Of a stretch of DNA of 64,000 bases, positions 15,967-24,565 are shown piece after piece (position 1 is the first letter of the stretch; each line of letters begins with the position of its first letter). The notes under the pieces were generated by a model. It was not told the origin of the DNA. It searched no databases and worked only from the letters and a program-made list of their open reading frames with translations. The DNA lies in assembly GCA_002342415.1 (NCBI GenBank), contig DDPY01000015.1:153197-217196 (forward strand), in the 5' to 3' direction. The stretch is from Prevotella sp. UBA2456. GTDB taxonomy: Bacteria > Bacteroidota > Bacteroidia > Bacteroidales > Bacteroidaceae. The position numbers and the translations under genes are program-made.

Positions 15967-16977
15967 ATGGCATCATTTGCAATTTATCAATTTCTCCTTG
16001 GAACAATCCAGCGCGAAGAGGATGTTCGTCAAGCCAACTTCTGCTTTGAGGGTGGTGTTGAGGAAATCGCCGTTCCTACTTCGAGCGAGGAGAAGCAACG
16101 GATATTCGGCAAGATATTCGAGGATGCTTCACTGGAGTTCAAGGAGAATGAGAATCAGCAAAAGCCATATCCCTATATCATGATTCCTTGTGAGGCTAAC
16201 GCGAATATCATCATCTTCCGTATCGCAGCCAACAAGAAAAAGAATTTTGAACAGAACTTCACAGACATCAGCGAAGACTGGAACCCTAGTACACTTGTCA
16301 TCATAGACAACCGTAAGGACATTCAGCGTATTGCCATACAGGTAAACAAGAATGCCTTTTCAACAAGGCGGGTGGCAGAGATTCTCCAGAAGGTCTTTGC
16401 TGAAAAGTTGAAGAAAGATTACATGACGATAGAAATATCGCCGAAGATGTACTCTGGTGATTTCTGGAAAGTAACAAGCCGACATGAAGGACGGATACAA
16501 TTCGTGAAGTTTGGCTTCACCAAGAAATATCTGGAGGACATCAAACGAGTGGTACAAAAGGAGTTGCCTGAAGGACCGATCACCAAACTGCTGGTGGGTT
16601 TGGAGGCTTTTGCACAGTCGATGAATATTGACCCCATGCTGGTTACGAAAGCAGTAGATAATTCTGTTGAGATAAATAAGACCGACAGTCAGCTACAGAC
16701 GTTGGTAAACGTGAGTGCAGCGACAGGTCAGCCCATCAAGATAACAACTCTCGACGGCATCAGCTACGACTGCTATCTGCTTGGCGACAAGGAACCGACA
16801 GAGGAGGAAAAGAAGCGTGACAGGATTGTTGTTCAGGAATTGTCTGACAGTGTTGTGAACCGTCTGACTAAACCTAACGAGGATGCGCAGACCGGACTCT
16901 TTGACAATGAATATCAGGAGCAGGATATTGTTCAACTTATCGCTTTTATGAATAACCTTAAACTCTCCTACGACTGA
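15967..16977 (+). CDS. Unknown protein, first gene of three-gene operon
   Basis: A 336-residue cytosolic protein that I do not recognise. It has no signal peptide or membrane segment and no Walker, nuclease or helix-turn-helix motif that I can see. The N-terminal half alternates predicted strands and helices ('ASFAIYQFLLGTIQ', 'NANIIIFRIAANKK'); a block at about 150-190 resembles a compact alpha/beta domain. The last 40 residues are acidic. Its stop overlaps the next start, so the three genes are one unit. Base composition is more AT-rich than in the core genes. The position beside an R-M system suggests, but does not prove, a defence role. Confidence 0.75.
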   Translation: MASFAIYQFLLGTIQREEDVRQANFCFEGGVEEIAVPTSSEEKQRIFGKIFEDASLEFKENENQQKPYPYIMIPCEANANIIIFRIAANKKKNFEQNFTDISEDWNPSTLVIIDNRKDIQRIAIQVNKNAFSTRRVAEILQKVFAEKLKKDYMTIEISPKMYSGDFWKVTSRHEGRIQFVKFGFTKKYLEDIKRVVQKELPEGPITKLLVGLEAFAQSMNIDPMLVTKAVDNSVEINKTDSQLQTLVNVSAATGQPIKITTLDGISYDCYLLGDKEPTEEEKKRDRIVVQELSDSVVNRLTKPNEDAQTGLFDNEYQEQDIVQLIAFMNNLKLSYD

Positions 16978-17753
16978 TGGAAAGGATTACCAAAGAAGAA
17001 GAGCGCAAGTTGATGCTGAAATACCTGACGGAGAAAGGTAACAACGTTTATCCTTTCCTCTATGAACCGTTAAAATGGCGGCATGAGAGTTGGCAGGAGC
17101 TGTCACCAGAACAGGTATGGCAGGAGGCAATCATACTGAGTGACAAAATCAGGAATGTGAATGTGCCGAAGTTTGAGATGCCTTACATCATAGAGGAACT
17201 GAAAGAACGTACCGCAGGTGAACGAAACGCCGACTTCCTGATTATGTTAGCTGCTGCCTATCGGCTGGCACCGCTGACTACGACGGATGATAAAGTGAAG
17301 AAAGCAACAGCCTACACCGTAGCCCATCTGATAGAGCACCCCCTATATGAGGTGATGAAGCAAAGGGTGTCTGTCTGTGAGAATGATGAAGATCTGCAGG
17401 AATATCGTGTCAATGTGCTGGAGTATCAGTTGGAGCAGGCTGACGCCAAGGAGAATAATATGGAATCAAGGTTAAACGAAATCAACAATCAGGTTGACAT
17501 CGTATTGAGGATGGAGCCAAAATCAATGTTGGTATTTGAAGTTCTCCTTAGCAGGCTGAATGATAAGAGTGGGCACATCTATGATGAGCCGTTGGAAAGG
17601 CTGAGGGCCGCAAGTGATGCGAAGGTTGCATCAGAGACGGAACCAAGACGGATAGGTCAGGTAATAGCCAGACAAAACAACTTGGGTGATGTTTCAGGTT
17701 TAGAAGGCCTATTTGAGAAAAAGGAATTAGAAAAACTTTTGAGTTCAATATGA
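16977..17753 (+). CDS. Unknown protein, second gene of three-gene operon
   Basis: A 258-residue, mostly helical, charged protein without recognised domains. A helix-rich centre (about 140-185, Glu/Gln/Asn-rich) could form a coiled coil. It begins at the last base of the upstream stop codon and overlaps the third gene by 4 bp (ATGA), indicating translational coupling and a likely complex of the three products. It lacks signal peptide, membrane segments and catalytic signatures. No function is assigned. Confidence 0.75.
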   Translation: MERITKEEERKLMLKYLTEKGNNVYPFLYEPLKWRHESWQELSPEQVWQEAIILSDKIRNVNVPKFEMPYIIEELKERTAGERNADFLIMLAAAYRLAPLTTTDDKVKKATAYTVAHLIEHPLYEVMKQRVSVCENDEDLQEYRVNVLEYQLEQADAKENNMESRLNEINNQVDIVLRMEPKSMLVFEVLLSRLNDKSGHIYDEPLERLRAASDAKVASETEPRRIGQVIARQNNLGDVSGLEGLFEKKELEKLLSSI

Positions 17754-18448
17754 CAGAGGAGCAGAAAAAAGATATAGATGATTTGTTCGACGCAATGGGT
17801 AAAAGTGGAGGTCGCTTTATCATTGGGCAGGTTGTTGGTTCGCAGACCAACTATATTGGTGATCAGTTCGTACCTAAGAGTGTCAAAGATGCGGCAAAGG
17901 GAGAAAAACCGGTAGAAGCCGAAGTGATTCCCGATGAAGAGGTTGATGCCGACAGTGAAGTGACTCCAGACGATTTTGAGGATGCTGAAGATGACGATAT
18001 AGACTCTATTGAAGAAGAGGAGGAAGAAGAACCTGAGTTGAATTATGCGACTCCACGTATCGTACTACAGAATATGCTAAAGGCAGAAAACGTAAGGCCA
18101 CTTTTCAATAACCCTCAGAAATATACCCAAAAATGGACTGATCAGTTTATTTCCTCATTGATGTCTTCTGAGCACGGTGCATACATTGCCAAGAAATGGG
18201 CTGAAAATGACCAGCGTCAGTTGCTTAAAGGATATATATTCGGATTGTTGTCAAAAGCAGGGATACTGAAAGGGAGCAAACTCTCTATAGCCAGAGTATA
18301 TCTTAAAATTAGCGCAAAGACTAATGTTCAAGAATTGAAGAAGAAGGTGAACACCTTTTCAAGCTATATGAGTCAGAGTCGATGGAAAGATGAACCTTAC
18401 GCCGACTGGGTCTTGGAACATATTGGCGGGTCTCAGGAAGAGGTCTGA
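17750..18448 (+). CDS. Unknown protein with acidic linker, third gene of operon
   Basis: A 232-residue protein in three parts. The N-terminal region has 'GRFIIGQVVGSQTNYIGD', a short Gly/Gln/Asn motif that recalls the small assembly or display segments of some bacterial sensor proteins. A very acidic linker (about 60-105, with a run of Glu) follows. The basic, helical C-terminal domain (about 110-225) could bind nucleic acid or protein. I do not recognise the family. It overlaps the previous gene by 4 bp and is followed by a terminator at 18478-18515. Confidence 0.75.
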   Translation: MTEEQKKDIDDLFDAMGKSGGRFIIGQVVGSQTNYIGDQFVPKSVKDAAKGEKPVEAEVIPDEEVDADSEVTPDDFEDAEDDDIDSIEEEEEEEPELNYATPRIVLQNMLKAENVRPLFNNPQKYTQKWTDQFISSLMSSEHGAYIAKKWAENDQRQLLKGYIFGLLSKAGILKGSKLSIARVYLKISAKTNVQELKKKVNTFSSYMSQSRWKDEPYADWVLEHIGGSQEEV

Positions 18449-18477
18449 AAACAGCAAAATTCGATTGAAACGTTCGA

Positions 18478-18515
18478 TTGGCTTTTCTCGCTTTGCGAAG
18501 GGCCAATTTTTTTTG
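18478..18515 (+). terminator. Terminator of the three-gene operon
   Basis: TTGGC (18478-18482) pairs with GCCAA (18502-18506), with an inner CGC/GCG pair, followed directly by a nine-T run. Confidence 0.7.
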
Positions 18516-18927
18516 TTTGCTGAAACACCTGTGTTTATCGGTGTTTGGGCGTAGTTTGCATTCGATTGAAAAAATATTATTTCGATAAATTCTACAGTCG
18601 AATAATCGAGCTCTACATTTGCAGCGAAAATCTTCCAAGAGTGGAAGAATGAAAAATTCCGCAGGAGGAAGATTTTCGGCGTTGTTTGACATATTGACAC
18701 AACTTACACTTCGATAAGATTCTGTTTTTCTTTCATTTTCTGTGTTTTTGTGAGATGAAGGTTGGCTTCCTCGGAAGCTCACTTCGACTCGGGTTAGTAA
18801 TGTGTTTGTGAATAATAGGCGGTCAGCGGACTGCCAGATCCTGCCCTGCTGCGACAGCACGGCAGTTTTCTCTTACACCTACGCACATACACGTATGTAT
18901 GCGTACATTATCTACAATTTAAAGGAT
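18516..18927. other. Gene-free leader region with 12 bp inverted repeat
   Basis: No convincing gene. A -7 like TACATTTG (18614-18621) is followed by a perfect 12 bp inverted repeat, CGAAAATCTTCC (18625-18636) and GGAAGATTTTCG (18667-18678), which also contains a small TTCCA/TGGAA hairpin. Copies of ttcgattgaaa and ttcgataa are scattered at 18460-18720 and may be protein sites. It precedes the KilA-C gene. Confidence 0.5.
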
Positions 18928-19317
18928 ATGAAACAGGAAATACAAAATAAGGATTTGATGCGTCGGGCTGTACGCCACTTGCTTGTGACGGATGACGACG
19001 TGATGAATGAGGCGGAGCGCATCGTAGGGCACACCCTGCAGCGCGAAAACCAAGGTGACAACGGATGCCTAACGGTGACGGAGATTGCCAGAGAACTGGA
19101 AATGGAAGCCAGAGACCTGAACAGTTTCCTGCGCGACAAAGGTATCCAGAAATGGAAGCAGGGGCAGTATCGGCTTACTCCCCAATACGAGGGGCTGGGG
19201 TTGACACACGACAGGCTTTTCATCTACTACTCGAAGGACGGGAAAAAGAAACGTCAGACCTATCTCGTCTGGACTCCCAAAGGTCTGGAATTCATAAGGA
19301 AGTTGATAAAAGGATAA
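18928..19317 (+). CDS. KilA-C / phage antirepressor-type DNA-binding protein
   Basis: A 129-residue protein from the ATG at 18928, which has an AAGGA-type ribosome site. Residues about 45-125 match the C-terminal domain of phage antirepressors (KilA-C): 'LTVTEIARELEMEARDLN', 'FLRDKGIQKW', 'YRLTPQYEGLGLT' and 'LVWTPKGLEFI'. Such domains bind DNA and often act as phage or element regulators. An upstream in-frame start at 18802 would add a non-conserved 42 residues and is rejected. It heads the replication-type gene group running to 23.9 kb. Confidence 0.82.
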   Translation: MKQEIQNKDLMRRAVRHLLVTDDDVMNEAERIVGHTLQRENQGDNGCLTVTEIARELEMEARDLNSFLRDKGIQKWKQGQYRLTPQYEGLGLTHDRLFIYYSKDGKKKRQTYLVWTPKGLEFIRKLIKG

Positions 19318-19346
19318 GGCAGAAAACAATTAAAACAATAAGGATT

Positions 19347-19973
19347 ATGACAAAAGCTTTTTTGTTTGATTCCCTTTGTGGAATGGTTTATCGTTGTATG
19401 TTTGCGGGTCTCGATGACTACGGACATGCACAGTGGGTTAACATCACTCCGGGTGAGAAACCCAAGACGCTGGATGAATATGTGGAGGATGAAGATCTCG
19501 AAGGTATGCGGTTCTTTGTCCTGTCGATGGAGGGCGAGACGGCCCAGCCGCAGCAGGTGGCAAAGGTTTTGGGTAAGGTGGCTGAATGTCCCATCAACGG
19601 ACTTGGTGCCGACCTCGTATTTGCCGTAAAGCACATGCAGGAGATTGGCGTGAAGTGGGACAGCAAGCCGTTGGAACTGGTTGTCAGGGTGTTTGAGAAC
19701 GGCAAGACCAGCAAGCGCTCCGGCAAGTATTCTTTCTGGATAGAGGATAAGAACTATTGCTGCTCGGTGCTGGCCGACGTTGACGGTTTCGATTCTCTTG
19801 AAGAGCTGTTCTGGACGGTTCGCACATATTTCTTGGTGTTGGAAACGTCGGCTGGGATTTCGTTCCTCAGCAAAGACCTCAGAATCTGTGACAAGCTAAA
19901 GAAGGAGGCGAAGAAATCCGATCTCTCGATGTTTGGCCACGTTGAGAATGAGGCTTACGTATTGAAATATTAA
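19347..19973 (+). CDS. Unknown protein of the element module
   Basis: A 208-residue protein from the ATG at 19347, chosen because it is preceded by AAGGA and because the longer frame from 19065 runs through the KilA-C gene. It is an alpha/beta-looking soluble protein ('MTKAFLFDSLCGMVYR' start, 'DDYGHAQWVNITPG', 'KYSFWIEDKNYCCSVLADVDGF'). I do not recognise a family. It lies 29 bp after the KilA-C gene and 48 bp before the next small gene, so it is likely co-transcribed. Confidence 0.72.
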   Translation: MTKAFLFDSLCGMVYRCMFAGLDDYGHAQWVNITPGEKPKTLDEYVEDEDLEGMRFFVLSMEGETAQPQQVAKVLGKVAECPINGLGADLVFAVKHMQEIGVKWDSKPLELVVRVFENGKTSKRSGKYSFWIEDKNYCCSVLADVDGFDSLEELFWTVRTYFLVLETSAGISFLSKDLRICDKLKKEAKKSDLSMFGHVENEAYVLKY

Positions 19974-20021
19974 AAGGAAGAAGAATAAGGATAAGGTGAG
20001 AATTTCTAAACTGATTTTAAA

Positions 20022-20315
20022 ATGGAAGCAACAGTAAGAATTCTGAATCAGTCGGGTCTGATGACACGTCAGTACCTTGACAAGAAAACGGGTGACCAGA
20101 AGGTTATCAATTCTGTAACCCTGAAGTTGACGGATGGTTTGAACACTTTCCTCGGTGAGATTACCGGTGAGAGGGCTGTCAACTGTCCTAAGTATGATCC
20201 TCAGTATCTGTACAAGGTGCAGTGCTCGATGGTGGTGCGTGAGTGGAACTCTCAGCAGACTGGCGAGGCCATGCAGGCCACGACAATCTATGTGGATAAG
20301 ATTAATATGATGTAG
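20022..20315 (+). CDS. Small beta-rich unknown protein
   Basis: A 97-residue protein with alternating strands ('ATVRILNQSG', 'KVINSVTLKL', 'YLYKVQCSMVV', 'ATTIYVDKIN'). Size and strand pattern would suit a small OB-fold or single-strand-binding protein, which would fit the neighbouring primase-helicase, but no diagnostic motif is present and this is a guess. It ends 1 bp before the next start. Confidence 0.68.
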   Translation: MEATVRILNQSGLMTRQYLDKKTGDQKVINSVTLKLTDGLNTFLGEITGERAVNCPKYDPQYLYKVQCSMVVREWNSQQTGEAMQATTIYVDKINMM

Positions 20316-20316
20316 T

Positions 20317-20847
20317 ATGACTTTAGAGTATCTTGAACTTATGGAAGATATTAAGAAGCAGGAGAAAGAGGTGCAAGGCGCCTCTTCTCCACGCAGGAAA
20401 CTGCAGAAGTCGTTTAAGTCGAACACCAGAATCTATGATGATGGTTCGATTGAGGTTGACCCGCAGGCTCAGGGCGAGCCAAGCCAGAAGGATGTGAGGA
20501 AGGTGGGTAAGAGTAAGCGGTACATTACCTCGGGTAAGAATCCGCTGACGTGTGTAGAACTGAAATGTCCTGAGGATGTGCCTGATAAGGCGGCCTACTT
20601 CCGAAAGGAGCTGGATAAGCTGACGAAGGACATTCAGATTAAGAAGCCCGAACTGCCAGAAGGCGAGTTCCTTGTAAACAAGGATAACCTGAAGGTGTGC
20701 TTTGCGGCAAAGGAAGGCAAGGTTACGGCCTGGCTGACATTCGAGACGAAAGGATTGTTGGAAGTAAGGAGAGAGCTGTACTCATTAACAAGCGAGATTG
20801 ACAAATGTTTTGTAATCAACAGCGATTCGATTTGCCCACAGCAATAG
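20317..20847 (+). CDS. Unknown basic protein upstream of the primase-helicase
   Basis: A 176-residue charged protein. The first 75 residues are Lys/Arg/Ser-rich and probably flexible; the C-terminal half ('DKAAYFRKELDKLTKDIQ', 'VCFAAKEGKVTAWLTFE') looks folded. I do not recognise a family. It overlaps the start of the primase-helicase gene by 43 bp, which implies coupled expression. It may be a replication accessory protein by context only. Confidence 0.68.
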   Translation: MTLEYLELMEDIKKQEKEVQGASSPRRKLQKSFKSNTRIYDDGSIEVDPQAQGEPSQKDVRKVGKSKRYITSGKNPLTCVELKCPEDVPDKAAYFRKELDKLTKDIQIKKPELPEGEFLVNKDNLKVCFAAKEGKVTAWLTFETKGLLEVRRELYSLTSEIDKCFVINSDSICPQQ

Positions 20848-23402
20848 TGACAGCTGCAATCTTCAATAATCTGGTGGACAGTGCACAAACCAAGTGGCTT
20901 ACGAACGAACATCGTAAGCTCAGGGAGACACTGCCCTCCATTTTGGAAGGAGATGCGGAACTATTAGCACAATGGGCCAACGACGAGAATTTCATCAAGT
21001 TCTGCCAAGGGCAGGAAGCGAGTAGCAAGAAAGCGGCTGGAGGTAAAACCAAGGGTGAAGTCTTTAAGGCTTTGACTTTGGAAAAGAAACTCCAAACGTA
21101 TTGCGACAACCTCAAGAAGTCGCTGCCGTTTGTCATCTTTATTGCAACCTATATCGAAACCGCTTCGGCGAGTGGAAAGTTGGGTTGTTGGAGAAAGCAG
21201 GCGGCATGTCGATTGAACGGTTTGTGTGTGATTGACTTCGACCACATCGAGGGAGATTGCAGGGCTGTTTGGGAAGAAGCCTACGCCAAGTTATCAGACG
21301 AGGATAAGGCAAGGATTCTCCTTGTTTACATCACCCCGTCTGGGCATGGTTTGAAGGTGATTTTCATTGCCGACATCAACTATAACCTAATCGATAATCA
21401 AAAAGTCTTTGCTGAGAAACTCGGCCTGACTAATATCGATGAGGTATGCCGTGACGCTTCAAGAGGTGCGTTTCTGACTACTCGTGAGGACATCTTATTT
21501 ATTAACGAAAACGAATTATTTACGTATGAAAACAAAGAATTTGGCGAGAAATATAACTCGCAGTATCATGCTGGTCATAGCCAGCCTACTCTTAACTTTA
21601 CTGAGAGTGATTCTGGTAATCGTGGTGTATCCGCCGTACAAACTGCTGGAGAAAACCAACAGTGTGTATCAGAAGGCGATGGAGGAAACGTGCGGGATGC
21701 TGAGTCTCTGATGTATAATGGCGTGCCATACGCCAAGATTATCGAGGCTTGGTTGGACGGCGTGAATCTGGATAAGAACCGCCATAACACGCTGACGGAA
21801 TTGGCAAGCCACCTGCGGTATCTGATTGGTAAGAACCCGAAGAAGATTACTGAGGTGGTGATGTCTTTGCAATGGGTGCAAGATCTTGCAGCAGAGGGCG
21901 AGGATGTGGCTGGTACCGTCAGCTCTGTTATGGGCTGGCGCTATAACGAGAGGATACCAGACAGGCTTCGTGAGGCTCTTGAAAAGGTGGGTGCTTTAGA
22001 GCAGAAAACGTCTGTTTCTGCTGGTGCTGCCGATGATATCTATGCGGCAATGCCGTTAGATAAGTGGGCAGAAGAGTTGCAGGAAATGGCAGAGTACTAT
22101 CCTTGTATGAAGGAACTGTTTCTGAATGCACATCCGCACAAGTTGCCTGCGATTCTTTTTTCTTCTGCGGCGTTGTTCGGCACGTTGATGACAAGGGCTT
22201 ATTATCATTTTTGGTATGAGCCGGAAATCATTCGCCGACTGAACTACTGCGTGTTCATTATTGGTGACCCAGGAGCTGGTAAGAATATTGTGGAGAAGTT
22301 CTACAAGAAGATTGCCGACCCGATGATTCAAGCCGACCAATGCCTGATAGATGCGGTGAACCGCTACAAAGACGGCAGGACGGAACGAACCACTTCGACG
22401 AAGGCACAGAAGGGCGAGGCGTTGAAACGCCCTGTGGTGGGCATCCGCGTTCACCCAGCCCGCACTGCAACGGGTGAGTTTATCCGCCACATGCAGGCCG
22501 CTGTAGAGAACATTCAGGGACACCCGATGAACCTACACATGTTTTCGTTTGATGCTGAGCTGGATAACGTCACCAAAAACAACAAGGGCGGCGACTGGAA
22601 GGACCGCGAAATCCTCGAATTGAAAGCTTTTCACAACGAGGAGGACGGCCAGATGTACGCTAACCAAGAGAGCATCACAGGTATGTTTAATGTGTTCTGG
22701 AATTTTATCTACACTGGCACGCCGTATGCCCTGCACCGCAAGGTGAATCAGAGAAACTTCGGTACTGGTATGAGCACCCGACTGGCAGTGATTCCTTTGC
22801 CTGACAAGGGTATGGCGCAACGTCATCAGAAGGTTGATCCCAACTCCAATGAAGCACTCAGAACGTGGGCCTATCGGCTGGATAAGGTTGAGGGGGAAAT
22901 CCCCATCGAACCATTGAATGACGAGACCTACGACTGGCAGTCAAGCCACTTGGAGATTGCGGAGTTCAACGGCGATAAAGCGGACAGAACTTTGCTGAAA
23001 AGAATCCCATATTACGGCATCGGAGTAAGCCTTCCGTTCATTCTGATGCGTCATTGGGACGAGTGGCAGGAGTCGAAGACGCTGACGATGGATGACACGG
23101 ATAAGCGGCTCTGCCGCCTGGCAATGGAAATCCAATACAAGTGCCAGCAGTTCTTCTTTGGCGAGATGGCGTTCAACTACTTTGCCGACCAGAACAAGGA
23201 GTTCGTACAGCGTCGCCGCACAGGTCGCTACGAAGAATGTTTCCGCAAACTGCCCGATGAATTCAAAACCCAGCAGTTCATGGACGGTTTCGGTGTCTCT
23301 CAGTCTGCAGCCCAGCGTGCCATCGCAAGGCTCCAGCAGGATCAGTTGATTGAAAGGGTAAAGTACGGTGTCTATAGGAAGGTTCTGCAGGAACTGCCTT
23401 AA
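20805..23402 (+). CDS. Primase-helicase: VirE_N/BT4734-like plus DUF3987
   Basis: An 865-residue two-domain protein. The N-terminal part (about 90-260) has the marks of the BT4734/VirE_N primase-like fold: 'CVIDFDHIEG', 'ITPSGHGLKVIF' and 'RDASRGAF'. The second half is a DUF3987 P-loop ATPase with Walker A 'GDPGAGKN' at about 486-493, and ends with a winged-helix-like segment ('FGVSQSAAQRAIARLQQDQLIERVKYG' region). These proteins accompany HU/smalltalk loci and integrated elements in Bacteroidales and probably act in element replication. It shares its upstream promoter with the genes from 18928. Confidence 0.88.
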   Translation: MFCNQQRFDLPTAIVTAAIFNNLVDSAQTKWLTNEHRKLRETLPSILEGDAELLAQWANDENFIKFCQGQEASSKKAAGGKTKGEVFKALTLEKKLQTYCDNLKKSLPFVIFIATYIETASASGKLGCWRKQAACRLNGLCVIDFDHIEGDCRAVWEEAYAKLSDEDKARILLVYITPSGHGLKVIFIADINYNLIDNQKVFAEKLGLTNIDEVCRDASRGAFLTTREDILFINENELFTYENKEFGEKYNSQYHAGHSQPTLNFTESDSGNRGVSAVQTAGENQQCVSEGDGGNVRDAESLMYNGVPYAKIIEAWLDGVNLDKNRHNTLTELASHLRYLIGKNPKKITEVVMSLQWVQDLAAEGEDVAGTVSSVMGWRYNERIPDRLREALEKVGALEQKTSVSAGAADDIYAAMPLDKWAEELQEMAEYYPCMKELFLNAHPHKLPAILFSSAALFGTLMTRAYYHFWYEPEIIRRLNYCVFIIGDPGAGKNIVEKFYKKIADPMIQADQCLIDAVNRYKDGRTERTTSTKAQKGEALKRPVVGIRVHPARTATGEFIRHMQAAVENIQGHPMNLHMFSFDAELDNVTKNNKGGDWKDREILELKAFHNEEDGQMYANQESITGMFNVFWNFIYTGTPYALHRKVNQRNFGTGMSTRLAVIPLPDKGMAQRHQKVDPNSNEALRTWAYRLDKVEGEIPIEPLNDETYDWQSSHLEIAEFNGDKADRTLLKRIPYYGIGVSLPFILMRHWDEWQESKTLTMDDTDKRLCRLAMEIQYKCQQFFFGEMAFNYFADQNKEFVQRRRTGRYEECFRKLPDEFKTQQFMDGFGVSQSAAQRAIARLQQDQLIERVKYGVYRKVLQELP

Positions 23403-23404
23403 AC

Positions 23405-23445
23405 TTACCCACTTACCCAGTTACCCACTTATGACAGGAAGGTTT
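23405..23445. repeat. 41 bp repeat copy 3
   Basis: Direct-orientation copy of 11871-11911 (39 of 41 positions), beginning 2 bp after the primase-helicase stop. With copy 1 it brackets 11.5 kb holding the R-M system, the unknown operon and the primase-helicase gene. Confidence 0.85.
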
Positions 23446-23469
23446 TAAGGAAATTGAAAATTGATAATT

Positions 23470-23904
23470 ATGACACCACGAGGAATTCGTAATTGCAACC
23501 CACTGAACATCCGCAGAAGTAAAGATCAGTGGAAAGGTCTCGCAGAGGCACAAAATGACCGTGCCTTCTGCCAGTTCAAATCATTGGAATACGGCTGGCG
23601 AGCAGCGTTCTACCTGCTCACGCGGACTTACTATCATAAGCACCGCCTCTACACCATCCGCACCATCATCCGTCGCTGGGCACCGTCGTGCGAGAACGAC
23701 ACGGAGGCCTACGTCCAGAATGTCTCCCGCCTGACGGGCATCGACCCTGACAAGCCGCTGGGCATCCCCTCTGAGTCGCCCTCCGTATGGATGATGGTGG
23801 CTGTGGCGATGGCCATTCAGGAAAACGGCATCACGTCGCTCGACTACTTCGCCATGCTGCGCGGGTGGGAGTTGTGCCGGCAGGACGTACAGAAGTCAAA
23901 GTGA
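23470..23904 (+). CDS. P5-like structural/lysozyme-type protein
   Basis: A 144-residue protein starting 'TPRGIRNCNPLNIR' and containing 'WKGLAEAQNDRAFCQFKS', 'GWRAAFYLLTRTYY' and 'GIDPDKPLG'. This matches small proteins annotated as phage structural protein P5, which often resemble muralytic enzymes. The ATG at 23470 is preferred to the TTG at 23461. It is the last gene of island 1, after the 41 bp repeat, and is followed by a strong terminator. Confidence 0.75.
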   Translation: MTPRGIRNCNPLNIRRSKDQWKGLAEAQNDRAFCQFKSLEYGWRAAFYLLTRTYYHKHRLYTIRTIIRRWAPSCENDTEAYVQNVSRLTGIDPDKPLGIPSESPSVWMMVAVAMAIQENGITSLDYFAMLRGWELCRQDVQKSK

Positions 23905-23924
23905 CGGAACTACTGAATCATCTC

Positions 23925-23965
23925 AAAACTTCTCCCATGTCCAATCGGATATGGGAGAAGTTTTT
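23925..23965 (+). terminator. Strong terminator closing island 1
   Basis: A perfect 14 bp stem, AAAACTTCTCCCAT (23925-23938) and ATGGGAGAAGTTTT (23951-23964), ends in a T-run; it can also serve the convergent gene at 23986. Confidence 0.9.
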
Positions 23966-23985
23966 GTGTTTTTGAAAACCAGACT

Positions 23986-24555
23986 CTACTTCACCAGCTT
24001 GCCGAGTCGGAAGCCGAGCTCCTCAAAGGCTGATGCTATTCGGGCTTTCTTGCTCAGTTTGCTCTCGCCTGAGATTTCATGAAACTCTAACACACACAGA
24101 TTGTTATTTGACGAAATCTCTTTCAAGTTTATCATCCCGCTTATCTTGGCACCGCCTGAAGTCTTGTCGTCTATATTCAGGACACCGCCTGCATTCCCCT
24201 GATTCAACTGGAGAAGGTGTATTTCCATGCGATACGCGGCATCAGGATTTTCGCTATCTACTTGTAATCCGTTCTTGTTCTGATAATTAAACTGAATACA
24301 AAAGTCAGACAGAGCATGGTCTAATATCTTTTGGGGCAACTCCACCCTTTCCGTTTGCCGATATTCTTCGTAAATATTTTCTTTACCGTACTGTGTCCCT
24401 GACAAGTCAACCACCACTAAAGCGTTGACATCTTTCTTAAAGCATAAGAGGTCGCCCTCCTTAATGCTGAAGTCATCGTCTGACTGAGCAAACGCACCTA
24501 TCACAAAAAGCAATAAGCCATACAATAACAAACTTCGTCTTCCCATATATTTCAT
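23986..24555 (-). CDS. Secreted hypothetical protein
   Basis: A 189-residue protein with a signal peptide (about 1-23, hydrophobic 'LLLYGLLLFVIGAFAQ'). The mature part has alternating strands and a C-terminal helix ('KKARIASAFEELGFRLGKLV'). No catalytic motif or lipobox is seen and I do not recognise a family. It is 10 bp downstream of the acyl-ACP thioesterase gene on the same strand. Confidence 0.7.
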   Translation of the reverse strand: MKYMGRRSLLLYGLLLFVIGAFAQSDDDFSIKEGDLLCFKKDVNALVVVDLSGTQYGKENIYEEYRQTERVELPQKILDHALSDFCIQFNYQNKNGLQVDSENPDAAYRMEIHLLQLNQGNAGGVLNIDDKTSGGAKISGMINLKEISSNNNLCVLEFHEISGESKLSKKARIASAFEELGFRLGKLVK

Positions 24556-24565
24556 TGTTTATTCC

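Noticed and set aside
18802..18927. N-terminal extension of the KilA-C gene
   Set aside because: The added 42 residues are not similar to KilA-C proteins, and the ATG at 18928 has a better ribosome site.
11609..23904. Insertion sequence or transposase in island 1
   Set aside because: No transposase, integrase or relaxase motif was seen in any frame that I examined; mobility is inferred only from repeats and content.
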